From: Hymenobacter baengnokdamensis
Lineage (GTDB): Bacteria; Bacteroidota; Bacteroidia; Cytophagales; Hymenobacteraceae
Reading direction: 5' to 3'
Assembly (NCBI RefSeq): GCF_008728635.1
Contig: NZ_CP044285.1
Coordinates: 2,170,001 to 2,234,000 of the forward strand
DNA: 64,000 nucleotides
A program made the position numbers and the translations under genes. This document shows positions 18,496 through 27,045 of this stretch, in pieces. The stretch's first letter is position 1. Each line of letters opens with the position of its first letter. The notes under the pieces were generated by a model. It had not been told where the DNA came from. It worked only from the letters and a program-made list of their open reading frames with translations, and ran no database searches.

Positions 18496-20829
18496 ATGTC
18501 TGCTGAACCCCAATTTTTTGACCAGCCGGGCGGCTTCGTCGGCCAGCCGCTGGTTCGCGTGGAGGGCCGCGAGAAAGTAACCGGCCGGGCCAAGTACTCG
18601 GCCGAGTTTCCGCTGCCGGGCCTTACTTACGGCGTGCTGGCTACCAGCACCGTAGCGAAGGGCAAAATTCAACGTATCGACACCTCGGCCGCTGCTCGTG
18701 AGCCGGGCGTTATTGCCGTGCTCACCCACCAGAACCTGCCCAAGCTGGCTAAAACGCCCAACGATGCGGCCGGCAAAAAGGACATTGGGGCGCCGATGGG
18801 TTTTCTGCCCCTTACCGGCGATGAGATTTTCTATGCCGCCCAGCCCGTGGCGCTCGTGGTGGCCGATACCCTCGACCATGCCCTGCATGCCGCCACGCTC
18901 GTGCAGGTAACGTACCAGCAAACCGGCGCGCCCATCGCCAGCTTCCTCGACCCCAAAGCCGAGCTGTTTGACCCCCAGAAGGTGCAGGACGGCAAGCAGG
19001 ATGGCCACACCCGCCGCGGCGATGCGCAGGGCGCATTTAAGAGCGCGCCCATTCAGCTTACGGCGACTTACAACCATCCTATATATAACCATAATCCGAT
19101 GGAGCCGGGCTCGACCACCGCGCACTGGGAAGCGCCCGACCGCCTCGTGGTGTACGAGTCGACGCAGGGCGTCACGCGCACACAGTCGGCCCTGACGGCC
19201 ATGCTGGGCATTCCGCGCGAGCAGATTCGGGTGATTACCAAGTACCTGGGTGGCGGCTTTGGCTGCAAGGGCTCGTGCTGGCCGCATACTGTGCTTACGG
19301 TGCAGGCCGCCAAAGCGGTGGGTCGCCCCGTGAAGCTGATGCTGACCCGCAAGCAGATGTTTACGAGCATGGGCCACCGCGAAGACCAGACCCAGACCGT
19401 GCAGCTCGGGGCGACGGCCGACGGCAGGATTACGTCGATAGTGCACACGAAGACTTCGACCACCTCGCCCTGGGACAACTACGCCGAGTCGAACTCCAAG
19501 ATACTGGATATGCTCTATGCGACGCCCAACTTTGAGGCGACGTACCAGCTGGCGCGGGCCAACGTGATGACTTCCACGTTTATGCGGGCTCCCGGCGAGG
19601 CGCCGGGCTCGTTTGCCATTGAGTGCTCGATGGATGACCTGGCGTATAAAATCGGCGTCGACCCCATCGAAATCCGGCTGCGCAACCACGCCGACCACGA
19701 CTACAGCACCGGCCACCCCTGGAGCAGCAAAAGCCTGAAGCAGTGCTACGCCCGCGGGGCCGAGCTGTTTGGCTGGAGCAAGCGCAACCCCCAGCCGGGT
19801 GCCACCCGCGACGGCCGCTACCTGGTGGGTATGGGCATGGCCACGGCCAGTTACCCGGTGCACAACTCGCAGGGCACGGCCCGCGCCCGTCTCTACGCCG
19901 ACGGCCATGCCGTGGTGCAGTCGGGCGCAACCGACCTCGGCACCGGCACCTACACCGTAATGACCCAGGTGGCCGCCGACGCGCTGGGTTTGCCGATGGA
20001 GAAAATCCGCTTCGAGCTGGGCGATACCAATCTGCCTACCGCGCCCAACTCGGGCGGCTCGGTGGCGGCCGGCACGGTTTCGTCGTCGGTTTATATGGCC
20101 GCGCAGGACGTGTGGCAGAAGCTAATCAAAGTGGCGGTGGCCGATAAAAAATCCCCCCTTTTCAAAGCCAAGCCCGAAGAGGTGACAGTTGAAAAAGGCC
20201 GTCTTTTCCTGAAAAAAGACGCCAGCAAAGGCGAAAGCTTCGCCGACCTCATGAAGCGGTCCGAAATGACCGACATCGAAGGCATGGGCCAGGGTAAGTA
20301 CGGCTCGGGTTACGAAACCGGGCAGTCGGGCAGTCCGGCCGGCCCCGGCAACAATACCGACTCGGCCGGCCAGCACGCCATGCATTCGTTCGGAGCGCAC
20401 TTCTGCGAGGTGCGGGTCGATATGGACCTGGGCACCGTGCGGGTGTCGAAGTGGGTGAGCGTGATGGGCGCGGGCCGCATCCTGAACGCTCAAACTGCCC
20501 GCAGCCAGATTATCGGCGGCGCCATCTTCGGCATCGGTTCGGCTTTGATGGAAGAAACCATCCGCGACCAACATTTCTCGCGCTATACTAATGCCGACCT
20601 GGCTACGTACCACGTGCCGGTAAACGCCGATATTCCGGATATGACCGTTGAGTTTGTGGAGGAGCACGACCCGTTTATCAATGCGATGGGGGTGAAGGGC
20701 ATCGGCGAAATCGCGATGGTGGGCGTAGCTGCGGCCGTGGCCAACGCCGTGTACCACGCCACCGGCAAGCGCCTGCGCGACCTGCCCCTGACGCCCGATA
20801 AGGTGATGCTGGCCGGCTTAAACAGCTAG
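18496..20829 (+). CDS. paoC: Periplasmic aldehyde oxidoreductase, molybdenum subunit (PaoC-like)
   Basis: The product has 777 residues from the ATG at 18496 (MSAEPQFFDQ); the 15 upstream in-frame codons lack support. The protein starts with the a/b hammerhead domain (VEGREKVTGRAKYSAEF ~20-36) and continues into the Mo-cofactor domains: YLGGGFGCKG (~250-259), FMRAPGEAPGSFA (~360-372), then a late GIGEIAMVG holding the conserved catalytic Glu of molybdenum hydroxylases. It belongs to the xanthine oxidase family and by context binds MCD (the cytosine dinucleotide cofactor), oxidising aldehydes to acids. It has no signal of its own and would be exported with the Tat-tagged small subunit. No XdhC/PaoD-type maturation gene is in the window. 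Confidence 0.9.
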   Translation: MSAEPQFFDQPGGFVGQPLVRVEGREKVTGRAKYSAEFPLPGLTYGVLATSTVAKGKIQRIDTSAAAREPGVIAVLTHQNLPKLAKTPNDAAGKKDIGAPMGFLPLTGDEIFYAAQPVALVVADTLDHALHAATLVQVTYQQTGAPIASFLDPKAELFDPQKVQDGKQDGHTRRGDAQGAFKSAPIQLTATYNHPIYNHNPMEPGSTTAHWEAPDRLVVYESTQGVTRTQSALTAMLGIPREQIRVITKYLGGGFGCKGSCWPHTVLTVQAAKAVGRPVKLMLTRKQMFTSMGHREDQTQTVQLGATADGRITSIVHTKTSTTSPWDNYAESNSKILDMLYATPNFEATYQLARANVMTSTFMRAPGEAPGSFAIECSMDDLAYKIGVDPIEIRLRNHADHDYSTGHPWSSKSLKQCYARGAELFGWSKRNPQPGATRDGRYLVGMGMATASYPVHNSQGTARARLYADGHAVVQSGATDLGTGTYTVMTQVAADALGLPMEKIRFELGDTNLPTAPNSGGSVAAGTVSSSVYMAAQDVWQKLIKVAVADKKSPLFKAKPEEVTVEKGRLFLKKDASKGESFADLMKRSEMTDIEGMGQGKYGSGYETGQSGSPAGPGNNTDSAGQHAMHSFGAHFCEVRVDMDLGTVRVSKWVSVMGAGRILNAQTARSQIIGGAIFGIGSALMEETIRDQHFSRYTNADLATYHVPVNADIPDMTVEFVEEHDPFINAMGVKGIGEIAMVGVAAAVANAVYHATGKRLRDLPLTPDKVMLAGLNS

Positions 20830-20849
20830 TTCCTAGTCATTCCAATAAG

Positions 20850-20935
20850 AACGTCATGCGGAGCCTGTCGAAGCATCTCTGCCGCGCCGCTTGGGTAGTT
20901 CGGCAAAGATGCTTCGACAGGCTCCGCATGACGTT
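20850..20935. repeat. Palindromic repeat, GTCATGC-GAGC family
   Basis: The 29-base arms at 20850-20878 and 20907-20935 (AACGTCATGCGGAGCCTGTC and the following CGAAGCATCT) are perfectly complementary. Two related copies lie at 35684-35781 and 49628-49727. It sits between the molybdenum subunit and the cytidylyltransferase gene and could act as a terminator-like or mRNA-stabilising stem. Confidence 0.8.
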
Positions 20936-20979
20936 TCTTTGGGTTAATCAATAAACAACCACGCAATACCCCACACCTC

Positions 20980-21585
20980 ATGCACAACGACTCTATTGCC
21001 ACCGTGGGCCTGCTGCTGCTGGCGGCCGGCTCGTCGTCCCGGCTGGCGCGCCCCAAGCAGCTGCTGCCTTACCAGGGTAAAACGCTGCTGCGCCACGCCG
21101 CGGAGGTGGCCGTGGCCTCGCCCTGCCGCCCGCTGGTGCTCGTAACCGGCGCGCTGCACGACGAGCTGCTGCCCGAAATTGCCGGCCTGCCCTTCCACGT
21201 GGTGCGCAACGATAGCTGGGCCGATGGCATGGGCGGCAGCATCGCCGCTGGCCTCGCCGAGCTCGAAACGGCCGCCGAAGGCCCCACAGTAGATGCCGTG
21301 GTGGTTATGCTTTGCGACCAGCCGCTGCTCACTGAAGAGATTATTGGTCAGCTAATCGTGCAGTTTCAGGCTACCGGGCAGCCGGTGGTGGCGTCGGCCT
21401 ACGCCGGTACGCTGGGCGTACCGGCGCTGTTCGGTCGGGCTGTTTTTCCGCAGCTGCTGGCGCTGCGCGGGGCCAGCGGGGCCCGTGAGCTGTTGCAGCA
21501 ATACGCCCACCTGCCCAGCGTAGCTTTCCCCGGCGGTGCTACCGATGTGGATACCGAGGCGCAGTACGCGGCGCTGGCGCCGTAG
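20980..21585 (+). CDS. mocA: MocA-like molybdenum cofactor cytidylyltransferase / NTP transferase
   Basis: The product has 201 residues. The nucleotide-binding start LLLAAGSSSRLARPKQLLP (~10-28) is the MobA/MocA signature, followed by a GMGGSIAAGL motif (~85-94) and the metal-binding MLCDQPLL (~109-116). MocA joins CMP to molybdopterin, making the MCD cofactor that PaoC-type enzymes need, so its place 150 bases after the three oxidoreductase genes fits that role well. The GMG-S phrase favours MocA over MobA. It could be a general NTP transferase, but context makes MocA the better call. Confidence 0.82.
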   Translation: MHNDSIATVGLLLLAAGSSSRLARPKQLLPYQGKTLLRHAAEVAVASPCRPLVLVTGALHDELLPEIAGLPFHVVRNDSWADGMGGSIAAGLAELETAAEGPTVDAVVVMLCDQPLLTEEIIGQLIVQFQATGQPVVASAYAGTLGVPALFGRAVFPQLLALRGASGARELLQQYAHLPSVAFPGGATDVDTEAQYAALAP

Positions 21586-21669
21586 ATTACCGCCGGGTTA
21601 CGCTGCGTTGTGGATGTCTGAAATCCGTTACCTTAGCCGGGTGCGCGCTACTTCCCGCGCCGCTGTTTC

Positions 21670-23097
21670 ATGGCTGCACCCGCTACGCTACCGGCTTCCA
21701 ACCCCGGCACCGTCGAAAAAGACAACAAGCGCATCACCAACGGCTGGACGTTCTACGACTGGGCCAACTCGGTGTATCCGCTGGTGATAACAAGTAGTAT
21801 TTTTCCTATATATTGGTCGAGTGTTATCAAACAGATAACCCATACCGACAACGGGCAGAGTCCGGTGAACTTCCTGGGGATGCAGGTGCCGGGTACTTCG
21901 CTGCTCAACTACGCCATCTCGGCCTCGTTTCTGCTCATTGCCTTGGTTAGTCCGTTTCTGACGTCGCTGGCCGATTTTTCGGGGCGCAAGAAGCTGTTTT
22001 TACAGGTGTTTTGCTACATCGGGGCCGCAGCGTGCGCCGGGCTGTATTTCTTTGGTCCCGATACCCTTACCCTCTCTACCTTCATCTTCGTGGCGGCCAC
22101 GGTGGGCTTTTCGGGCAGCATTGTGTTCTATAATTCTTACCTGCCCGAAATCAGCTCCGAGGAGAAGTTTGACTCGCTCTCGGCCAAAGGCTTTTCGATG
22201 GGCTACGTGGGCTCGGTAATTCTGCTGGTAATTTGTCTCATTATCAATCAGTTTCACGATAAAATCGGGATTGGTGGGGCGCGGGCGGCCCAGCTCTCCT
22301 TTCTGCTCACCGGTCTATGGTGGGCGGGCTTTGCCCAGATTCCGTTTGCCACGCTGCCGCCCGACCTGGGCCGCCCGGCCGATGCACCGACTGCCGAAGG
22401 CGGCTGGCTGCTCAACGGCTTCCGCGAGCTGGGCAAAGTGTGGGACCAGCTCCGGCAGCTGCCCAACGTGAAGAAGTTTCTGCTCGCCTATTTCACCTAC
22501 AACATGGGCGTGCAAACGGTGATGTACGTGGCCACGCTCTTCGGCACCGACGAGCTGCACCTCGAATCCGGTTCGCTCATTCTCACCATCTTACTCTTGC
22601 AGGTGGTGGCCATCGCCGGGGCCTGGCTGTTTGCCAAGCTCTCGGAGCGCATCGGTAACACGCGGGCCCTGAGCTGGTCGGTGTTTATCTGGATGCTGAT
22701 TTGCATCGCGGGCTATTTCGTGCAGGCCGGCTGGAGCTTCTACGCGCTGGCTTCCGTTATCGGCCTCACGATGGGCGCCATCCAGAGCCTGAGCCGCTCT
22801 ACTTATTCCAAAATTATCCCCGAAAACACGCCCAACTCGGCCGCCTTTTTCAGCTTTTTCGACGTAACCGAAAAGCTCAGCATCGTTATCGGCACGGCCA
22901 CGTTTGGCATTATTAACCAGGTGACGGGCTCGATGCGCAACAGCATCCTGGCTCTGATTGTCTTCTTTATTCTGGGGCTGATTTTCCTGCTGCAGCTGCG
23001 CGGCAAGAAGCTGCGCGAAGACCCGGCCGATGCTTCCTTCCTGCCGCCTCCGCCCGCTTCGGCCCCGGCCGAGATGGGCCGCCCGCAAACTGTTTAG
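21670..23097 (+). CDS. UMF1 family MFS transporter
   Basis: The product has 475 residues with about twelve membrane segments. The phrase GWTFYDWANSVYPLVITSSIFPIYW near residue 28 is the hallmark of UMF1 (VPS22/Atg22-like) major facilitator proteins. Other family traits are FSGSIVFYNSYLPEI (~148-162), a loop SAKGFSMGYVGS, and SRSTYSKIIPENT near 375. The substrate of bacterial UMF1 proteins is not settled; fungal Atg22 exports amino acids from vacuoles. It starts 84 bases after the cytidylyltransferase gene on the same strand, but nothing functional links them. Confidence 0.9.
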   Translation: MAAPATLPASNPGTVEKDNKRITNGWTFYDWANSVYPLVITSSIFPIYWSSVIKQITHTDNGQSPVNFLGMQVPGTSLLNYAISASFLLIALVSPFLTSLADFSGRKKLFLQVFCYIGAAACAGLYFFGPDTLTLSTFIFVAATVGFSGSIVFYNSYLPEISSEEKFDSLSAKGFSMGYVGSVILLVICLIINQFHDKIGIGGARAAQLSFLLTGLWWAGFAQIPFATLPPDLGRPADAPTAEGGWLLNGFRELGKVWDQLRQLPNVKKFLLAYFTYNMGVQTVMYVATLFGTDELHLESGSLILTILLLQVVAIAGAWLFAKLSERIGNTRALSWSVFIWMLICIAGYFVQAGWSFYALASVIGLTMGAIQSLSRSTYSKIIPENTPNSAAFFSFFDVTEKLSIVIGTATFGIINQVTGSMRNSILALIVFFILGLIFLLQLRGKKLREDPADASFLPPPPASAPAEMGRPQTV

Positions 23098-23137
23098 CCC
23101 GACTGCGGTTGAGGCATCATACTTTTCCTCCCACCCT

Positions 23138-23656
23138 ATGCACACGTCCTCCCTCCAACAAAACATCCTCGAAGAGCTCGACCACGAGCTGGCCGTCACG
23201 CGCAAAGTTCTCGAGCGCGTGCCCGACGATAAGTTCGACTACCAACCGCATCCCAAGTCGATGAGGCTGGGCCAGCTGGCCTCGCACATTGTCAATCTGC
23301 TGAAATTCAAGCAGCTGTTTGTAGAAGCCAGCCAGCGCGACTTCCTTGACCCCAATGCGCCCAAGCCGCCGCCCAGCCCCACGAGTACCGCCGAGTTGCT
23401 CAAGCGCTTCGACCAGTTCAGCGCCGAGCTGCGCCAGGCCCTGAGCGAGAGTAGCAGCGAAAAGCTGACTGATAATTTCCAGCTCCGCCGCGGCGAGCAG
23501 GTTCTGATGAGCCGTCCAAAAGGGGCCGCCCTGCGCATTATGGGTCTCAACCACAGCATCCACCACCGCGGCCAGCTCACGGTGTACCTGCGCCTGCTCG
23601 ACATTCCGGTGCCTGGCGTGTACGGCCCCAGCGCCGACGAGCCCGGTGGGTTTTAG
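23138..23656 (+). CDS. DinB family protein
   Basis: The product has 172 residues from the ATG at 23138; the in-frame extension to 23030 overlaps the transporter gene. The DinB four-helix bundle is evident: DHELAVTRKVLERVPDDKFDYQPHPKSMRLGQLASHIVNL (~11-50), and IHHRGQLTVYLRLLDIPVPGVYGPSADE at the end. Metal-binding histidines lie in ASHIV (~46) and NHSIHHRGQL (~139-148). DinB/YfiT proteins are metal-dependent, thiol- or damage-linked transferases of mostly unknown activity. The stop codon abuts a long inverted repeat. Confidence 0.9.
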   Translation: MHTSSLQQNILEELDHELAVTRKVLERVPDDKFDYQPHPKSMRLGQLASHIVNLLKFKQLFVEASQRDFLDPNAPKPPPSPTSTAELLKRFDQFSAELRQALSESSSEKLTDNFQLRRGEQVLMSRPKGAALRIMGLNHSIHHRGQLTVYLRLLDIPVPGVYGPSADEPGGF

Positions 23657-23754
23657 TAAGAAATAAATAGGCGGAATTAAAAAATGGGTCGTTCAGCCCC
23701 TCGTAAAGGAGGGTTGAACGACCCATTTTTTAATTCGGCCTATTTATTTCTTAC
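23656..23754. terminator. Long, almost perfect bidirectional terminator palindrome
   Basis: Left arm 23656-23695 and right arm 23715-23754 match in 39 of 40 positions (GTAAGAAATAAATAGG... / ...CCTATTTATTTCTTAC), around an 18-base loop with its own CCTC/GAGG pairing. The arms contain A6 and T6 runs. It overlaps the end of the DinB stop and the last codons of the convergent amidohydrolase. Confidence 0.85.
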
Positions 23755-25405
23755 TTGAAAAAACCTGCCGTCCGCCAATCCACGTCTGCTGCACGGGCGC
23801 GTTGCGCAGCTGCTCGTTGGGCGCGGTGAGCAAATCGGTTTTCAACATTACGAAATCGGCCAGCATACCGGGCTTTATCTGGCCTTTGCGTTTCTCCTCG
23901 AAGGCGGCGTGGGCGGCCCAGGTGGTCATGCCGCGCAGGGCCTGCTCGCGGGTGAGCGCGTTTTCCATCTGGAAGCCGCCGGCCGGGAAGTTCTTCGCAT
24001 CCTGCCGGGCCACGGCGGCGTGGAAGCCGTAGAGCGGGTTGATGTCCTCGACCGGAAAGTCGGAGCCCAGGGCTACCTGGCCGTATTGCTTCAGCAAATC
24101 CTGGTACACGTAGGCGGTTTTGAGTCGCTGCGCGCCCAGGCGCTCGCCGGCCCAGTACATGTCGGAGGTGGCATGCGTGGGCTGCACCGAGGGCACGATG
24201 TGGTATAGGCCGAACTTCGGAATATCCTCTTTACTAACCACCTGCGCGTGCTCGATGCGCCAGCGCCGGTCGGGCTGGCCTTTCAGCGCCGCGCCGTAGA
24301 TATCCAGCAGCAGGCGGTTCGAGGAATCGCCGATGGCGTGGGTGTTCATCTGAAACCTGGTGGCCGCCAGCTCCTTGGCTAAGCTCCGGTAATACTCCGG
24401 GTGTTGCAGCAAAAAGCCGGTTTCGTGCGGCCGGTCGGTGTAGGGGGCCAGCAGCGTCGCCCCCCGCGAGCCCAGCGCCCCATCGGCATACACTTTAAAG
24501 GCACTGATAGTCAGGTTGTCGCTGAAATAGGGTCCTTTTGGTATATAGTACGCCTTATTTTCGGGCGTGGGGTTGAGCATGGTGTAGAGGCGCAGGTGTA
24601 GCTTGCCGGCTTGCTGCAAAGCCGCCAGGCGCTCAATGTCGGCCCGGTCGAGGCCCGCGTCGGCGAGGCTGGTGAGGCCCACAGCCAGGCAGTTTTGCTG
24701 GCCTTGCAGCAGGGCCACGTCAGCCTCGGCCGGGCTGGGCTCAGGGATTTTGGTGGCGACCAGCTTCACGGCATTATCGACCAGCAGACCGGTGAGCCGG
24801 CCGGCCGCATCGTGCCCAATTATGCCGCCGCTGATGGGCGTAGCGGCCGTGACCCCGGCCAGGTCGAGGGCCTTCTGGTTGACCAGCGCCGCGTGGCCGT
24901 CGATACGAATGATAAAAACCGGCACGTTCGGGAACAGCTGGTCGAGCGTATCCTTGGTTGGAAACTGCCGGCCCGGCCAGCGGTTCTGGTCCCAGCCGCG
25001 CCCCGTGAGCCAGGCGGCGCCGGGCTGCTCGCGCTGGTGCGCCTGCAAGCGGCTCACCGTTTCGGGCCACGAGGTTGCGCCCACCAGGTTGGCCGAGCGC
25101 AGGCCCAGCGCGTAGCGGTAAAAATGGCAGTGCGCGTCGTAAAAGCCGGGGTAGATAAACTGCCCCTGCGCATCCACCGTTTGCGCGGCCTGGTAGCGGC
25201 TTTGTAAGTCGGCCGACTTACCCACGGCCACAAAGTGCCCGTCGCGCACGGCAAACGCCTCGGCCTTACTGAACGTCGAATCCACGGTATAGACCGTGGC
25301 GTTGGTCACCAGCAGGTCAACTGCCTCGCGCTGAGGCTGGCAGCCGGTCAGGGCCATCAAAAGCACAAACGCAACAGTACTCCCAAGTTTATAAACAAGC
25401 CGCAT
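23744..25405 (-). CDS. Amidohydrolase family lipoprotein (YtcJ-like)
   Basis: The product has 553 residues from the ATG at 25405; the longer frame to 25498 has no signal sequence at its front. A lipobox (ALTGC, Cys ~19) makes it a membrane-anchored, probably periplasmic lipoprotein. The amidohydrolase metal site starts with DAHCHFY (~87-93), and there are later IDGHAAL, IEHAQV (~343) and a closing ALGSDFPVEDINPL (~445) motif with the last metal-binding Asp. YtcJ-like enzymes hydrolyse amides or related bonds of unknown natural substrates. Its last codons lie in the convergent terminator palindrome. Confidence 0.9.
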   Translation of the reverse strand: MRLVYKLGSTVAFVLLMALTGCQPQREAVDLLVTNATVYTVDSTFSKAEAFAVRDGHFVAVGKSADLQSRYQAAQTVDAQGQFIYPGFYDAHCHFYRYALGLRSANLVGATSWPETVSRLQAHQREQPGAAWLTGRGWDQNRWPGRQFPTKDTLDQLFPNVPVFIIRIDGHAALVNQKALDLAGVTAATPISGGIIGHDAAGRLTGLLVDNAVKLVATKIPEPSPAEADVALLQGQQNCLAVGLTSLADAGLDRADIERLAALQQAGKLHLRLYTMLNPTPENKAYYIPKGPYFSDNLTISAFKVYADGALGSRGATLLAPYTDRPHETGFLLQHPEYYRSLAKELAATRFQMNTHAIGDSSNRLLLDIYGAALKGQPDRRWRIEHAQVVSKEDIPKFGLYHIVPSVQPTHATSDMYWAGERLGAQRLKTAYVYQDLLKQYGQVALGSDFPVEDINPLYGFHAAVARQDAKNFPAGGFQMENALTREQALRGMTTWAAHAAFEEKRKGQIKPGMLADFVMLKTDLLTAPNEQLRNAPVQQTWIGGRQVFSSKK

Positions 25406-25573
25406 AGTACAAAAAGGTACGCAAAGTTCCGGAGCGAAACCACCGGGCAAAGCTAAGCCCGTTCTCACCAGAGAACGGGCTCCTAGAAACAACCGCAAAA
25501 TATTACCGTCAAACCAGCCAGCCCGCGCAGCGGGCGTATCTGCGAAATCCGTTAAATCCGTTACATCTGCGGT

Positions 25574-26344
25574 CTATTCGAACTTCAGGTGCTTCACCGA
25601 TTCGCCCGAGTTCTTCAGCTCCAGCAGCGATTCGATGCCAATCAACAGGTGTTGCTTCACGAAGTTGGTAGTCACTTTCGAATCCGACTCGGCCGTTTTC
25701 ACGCCTTCGGGCGTCATGGGGTTATCGCTCACGAGCAGCAGCGCCCCGTGCGGAATATCGTTCATAAAGCCCACCACGAAGATGGTTGCCGTTTCCATGT
25801 CCACGGCCAGGGCGCGCACCCGGCGCAGGTAGTCCTTAAAGTCCTGGTCGTGCTCCCACACGCGGCGGTTGGTGGTGTACACGGTGCCGGTGTAGTAGTC
25901 GAGCTCGTGCTTCTTAATCATCGACGAAACGGCCCGCTGCAACCGGAACGAAGGCAGCGCCGGAATTTCCTTGGGCAGGTAGTCGTCGGAAGTGCCGTCG
26001 CCGCGAATGGCCGCGATGGGCAGCACCAAATCGCCGAGCTTGGTTTTTTTCAGGCCCCCGCATTTGCCGAGGAAGAGCGCCGCCTTGGGCTTGATGGCCG
26101 ACAGCAAATCCATCACGGTGGCCGCCATCGGCGAGCCCATGCCGAAGTTGATGATGGTGATGCCGTTGGCCGTGGCCGACTGCATGGGCTTGTCGGTGCC
26201 GCGCACCGCGCAGCCAAACTGCTCGGCAAACATGTACACGTAGTTGCTGAAGTTGGTAAGCAGGATGTACTGCCCGAACTCGTTCAGCGGTACGCCCGTG
26301 TAGCGCGGCAGCCAGTTGTTGACAATTTCTTCCTTGGTCTTCAT
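25574..26344 (-). CDS. amn: AMP nucleosidase
   Basis: The product has 256 residues, the usual length of the short Bacteroidota form. It has the nucleoside phosphorylase fold: INFGMGSPMAATVMDLL (~64-80), FLGKCGGL (~90-97), and the catalytic region ALAVDMETATIFVVGF (~182-197), with SDNPMTPEG after it. Enzymes of this group split AMP to adenine and ribose 5-phosphate and regulate purine pools. Residues N-terminal to the core (NNWLPRYTG) match this group rather than uridine phosphorylase. It appears monocistronic; a palindrome lies upstream. Confidence 0.88.
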   Translation of the reverse strand: MKTKEEIVNNWLPRYTGVPLNEFGQYILLTNFSNYVYMFAEQFGCAVRGTDKPMQSATANGITIINFGMGSPMAATVMDLLSAIKPKAALFLGKCGGLKKTKLGDLVLPIAAIRGDGTSDDYLPKEIPALPSFRLQRAVSSMIKKHELDYYTGTVYTTNRRVWEHDQDFKDYLRRVRALAVDMETATIFVVGFMNDIPHGALLLVSDNPMTPEGVKTAESDSKVTTNFVKQHLLIGIESLLELKNSGESVKHLKFE

Positions 26345-26371
26345 AAGGTGCTGGTTATGTGAAAAATAAGC

Positions 26372-26462
26372 TTGTCATTGCGAGCCGGCGAAGCAATCGT
26401 AGCCAAACGACTTGTTCGGGTGTCGTTTCGGTGCGATTGCTTCGCTGTGCTCATCATGACAG
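26372..26462. repeat. Imperfect palindrome, GCGAAGCAATCG family
   Basis: The arm TTGTCATTGCGAGC...GCGAAGCAATCG (26372-26399) is mirrored, with mismatches, by CGATTGCTTCGC...ATCATGACAG (26434-26462). It lies in the divergent gap between AMP nucleosidase and the HsdR-N protein. Arms related in wording (GCAATCTCACC, GCGAGCG) occur at 37121-37203. Confidence 0.6.
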
Positions 26463-26483
26463 CAAAAACAATCGCCAGAAACT

Positions 26484-26516
26484 AAAAAAGCCGCCTACCC
26501 GGTAGGGTACGGCGGC
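26484..26516 (-). terminator. Hairpin with terminator form on the minus strand
   Basis: GCCGCCTACCC pairs with GGGTACGGCGGC, and on the minus strand is followed by TTTTTT. No minus-strand gene lies directly upstream of it, so it may stop antisense transcripts or be a relic. Confidence 0.5.
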
Positions 26517-26574
26517 GCAGCGGGCAGGAAACCCAGGTGAAATGCGGCAGCCAAAACCCGTACCTTTGGAGGTG

Positions 26575-27045
26575 ATGCAAGTGCTGGACCTGCCGCCTTT
26601 CGCCCACAAAACTAGGCAAAATTTAGCAAATATCCCGGAGATATGGGATGAGCTGCGCCACAAGTACGTAGCACTCACCCCCGAGGAGTGGGTGCGGCAG
26701 CACGTAGTACACTATCTGATGGCCAGCCTGGGCTACCCGCGCGGCCTGCTCAGCCTGGAGCGCGGCCACCGCTACAACCAGCGCCAGAAGCGCACCGACC
26801 TCGTGGCCCTCGGCCCCGCCGGCCGCCCACTGCTGCTGGTAGAGTGCAAGCGGCCCTCGGTGGCTATCACGCCGGCCGTGGCCCGGCAGGCCGCTACCTA
26901 CAACCAGACCCTGCGGGCGCCCTTGCTGCTGCTCACCAACGGCCTGATGCACTACTGCTGGCGCGTCGACTTTGCGCTAGGCGTAAATGAGCGGCTGGCG
27001 GAGATTCCGCCCTATGCCGTAGCCATTGAGTTGGCTGGCGGCTAA
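26575..27045 (+). CDS. Type I restriction enzyme R-subunit N-terminal (HsdR_N) domain protein
   Basis: The product has 156 residues from the ATG at 26575 (MQVLDLPPF). The in-frame ATG at 26542 is less likely, since a TACCTTTG box (TAnnTTTG pattern) lies at 26561-26568 and relatives start with a short LPxF/Y phrase. The conserved core is WDELRHKYVALTPEEWVRQHVVHYL (~21-45), then RTDLVALGPAGRPLLLVECKRP (~76-97), which has the D...E-x-K arrangement of PD-(D/E)xK nucleases. No HsdM, HsdS or helicase part is present; this solo form is common in Bacteroidota and its job is unknown. Its stop overlaps by four bases the stop of the convergent DUF4833 gene. Confidence 0.85.
   Translation: MQVLDLPPFAHKTRQNLANIPEIWDELRHKYVALTPEEWVRQHVVHYLMASLGYPRGLLSLERGHRYNQRQKRTDLVALGPAGRPLLLVECKRPSVAITPAVARQAATYNQTLRAPLLLLTNGLMHYCWRVDFALGVNERLAEIPPYAVAIELAGG

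Noticed and set aside
18442..19908. A 488-codon open frame on the minus strand opposite the molybdenum subunit
   Set aside because: It is a GC-rich antisense shadow: His/Arg/Gly/Ala-rich with no domain, and the plus strand carries a complete known protein.
26454..26678. Minus-strand frame ending at the 26484 hairpin
   Set aside because: It overlaps the front of the HsdR_N gene, reads as noise and has no homology that I recognise.
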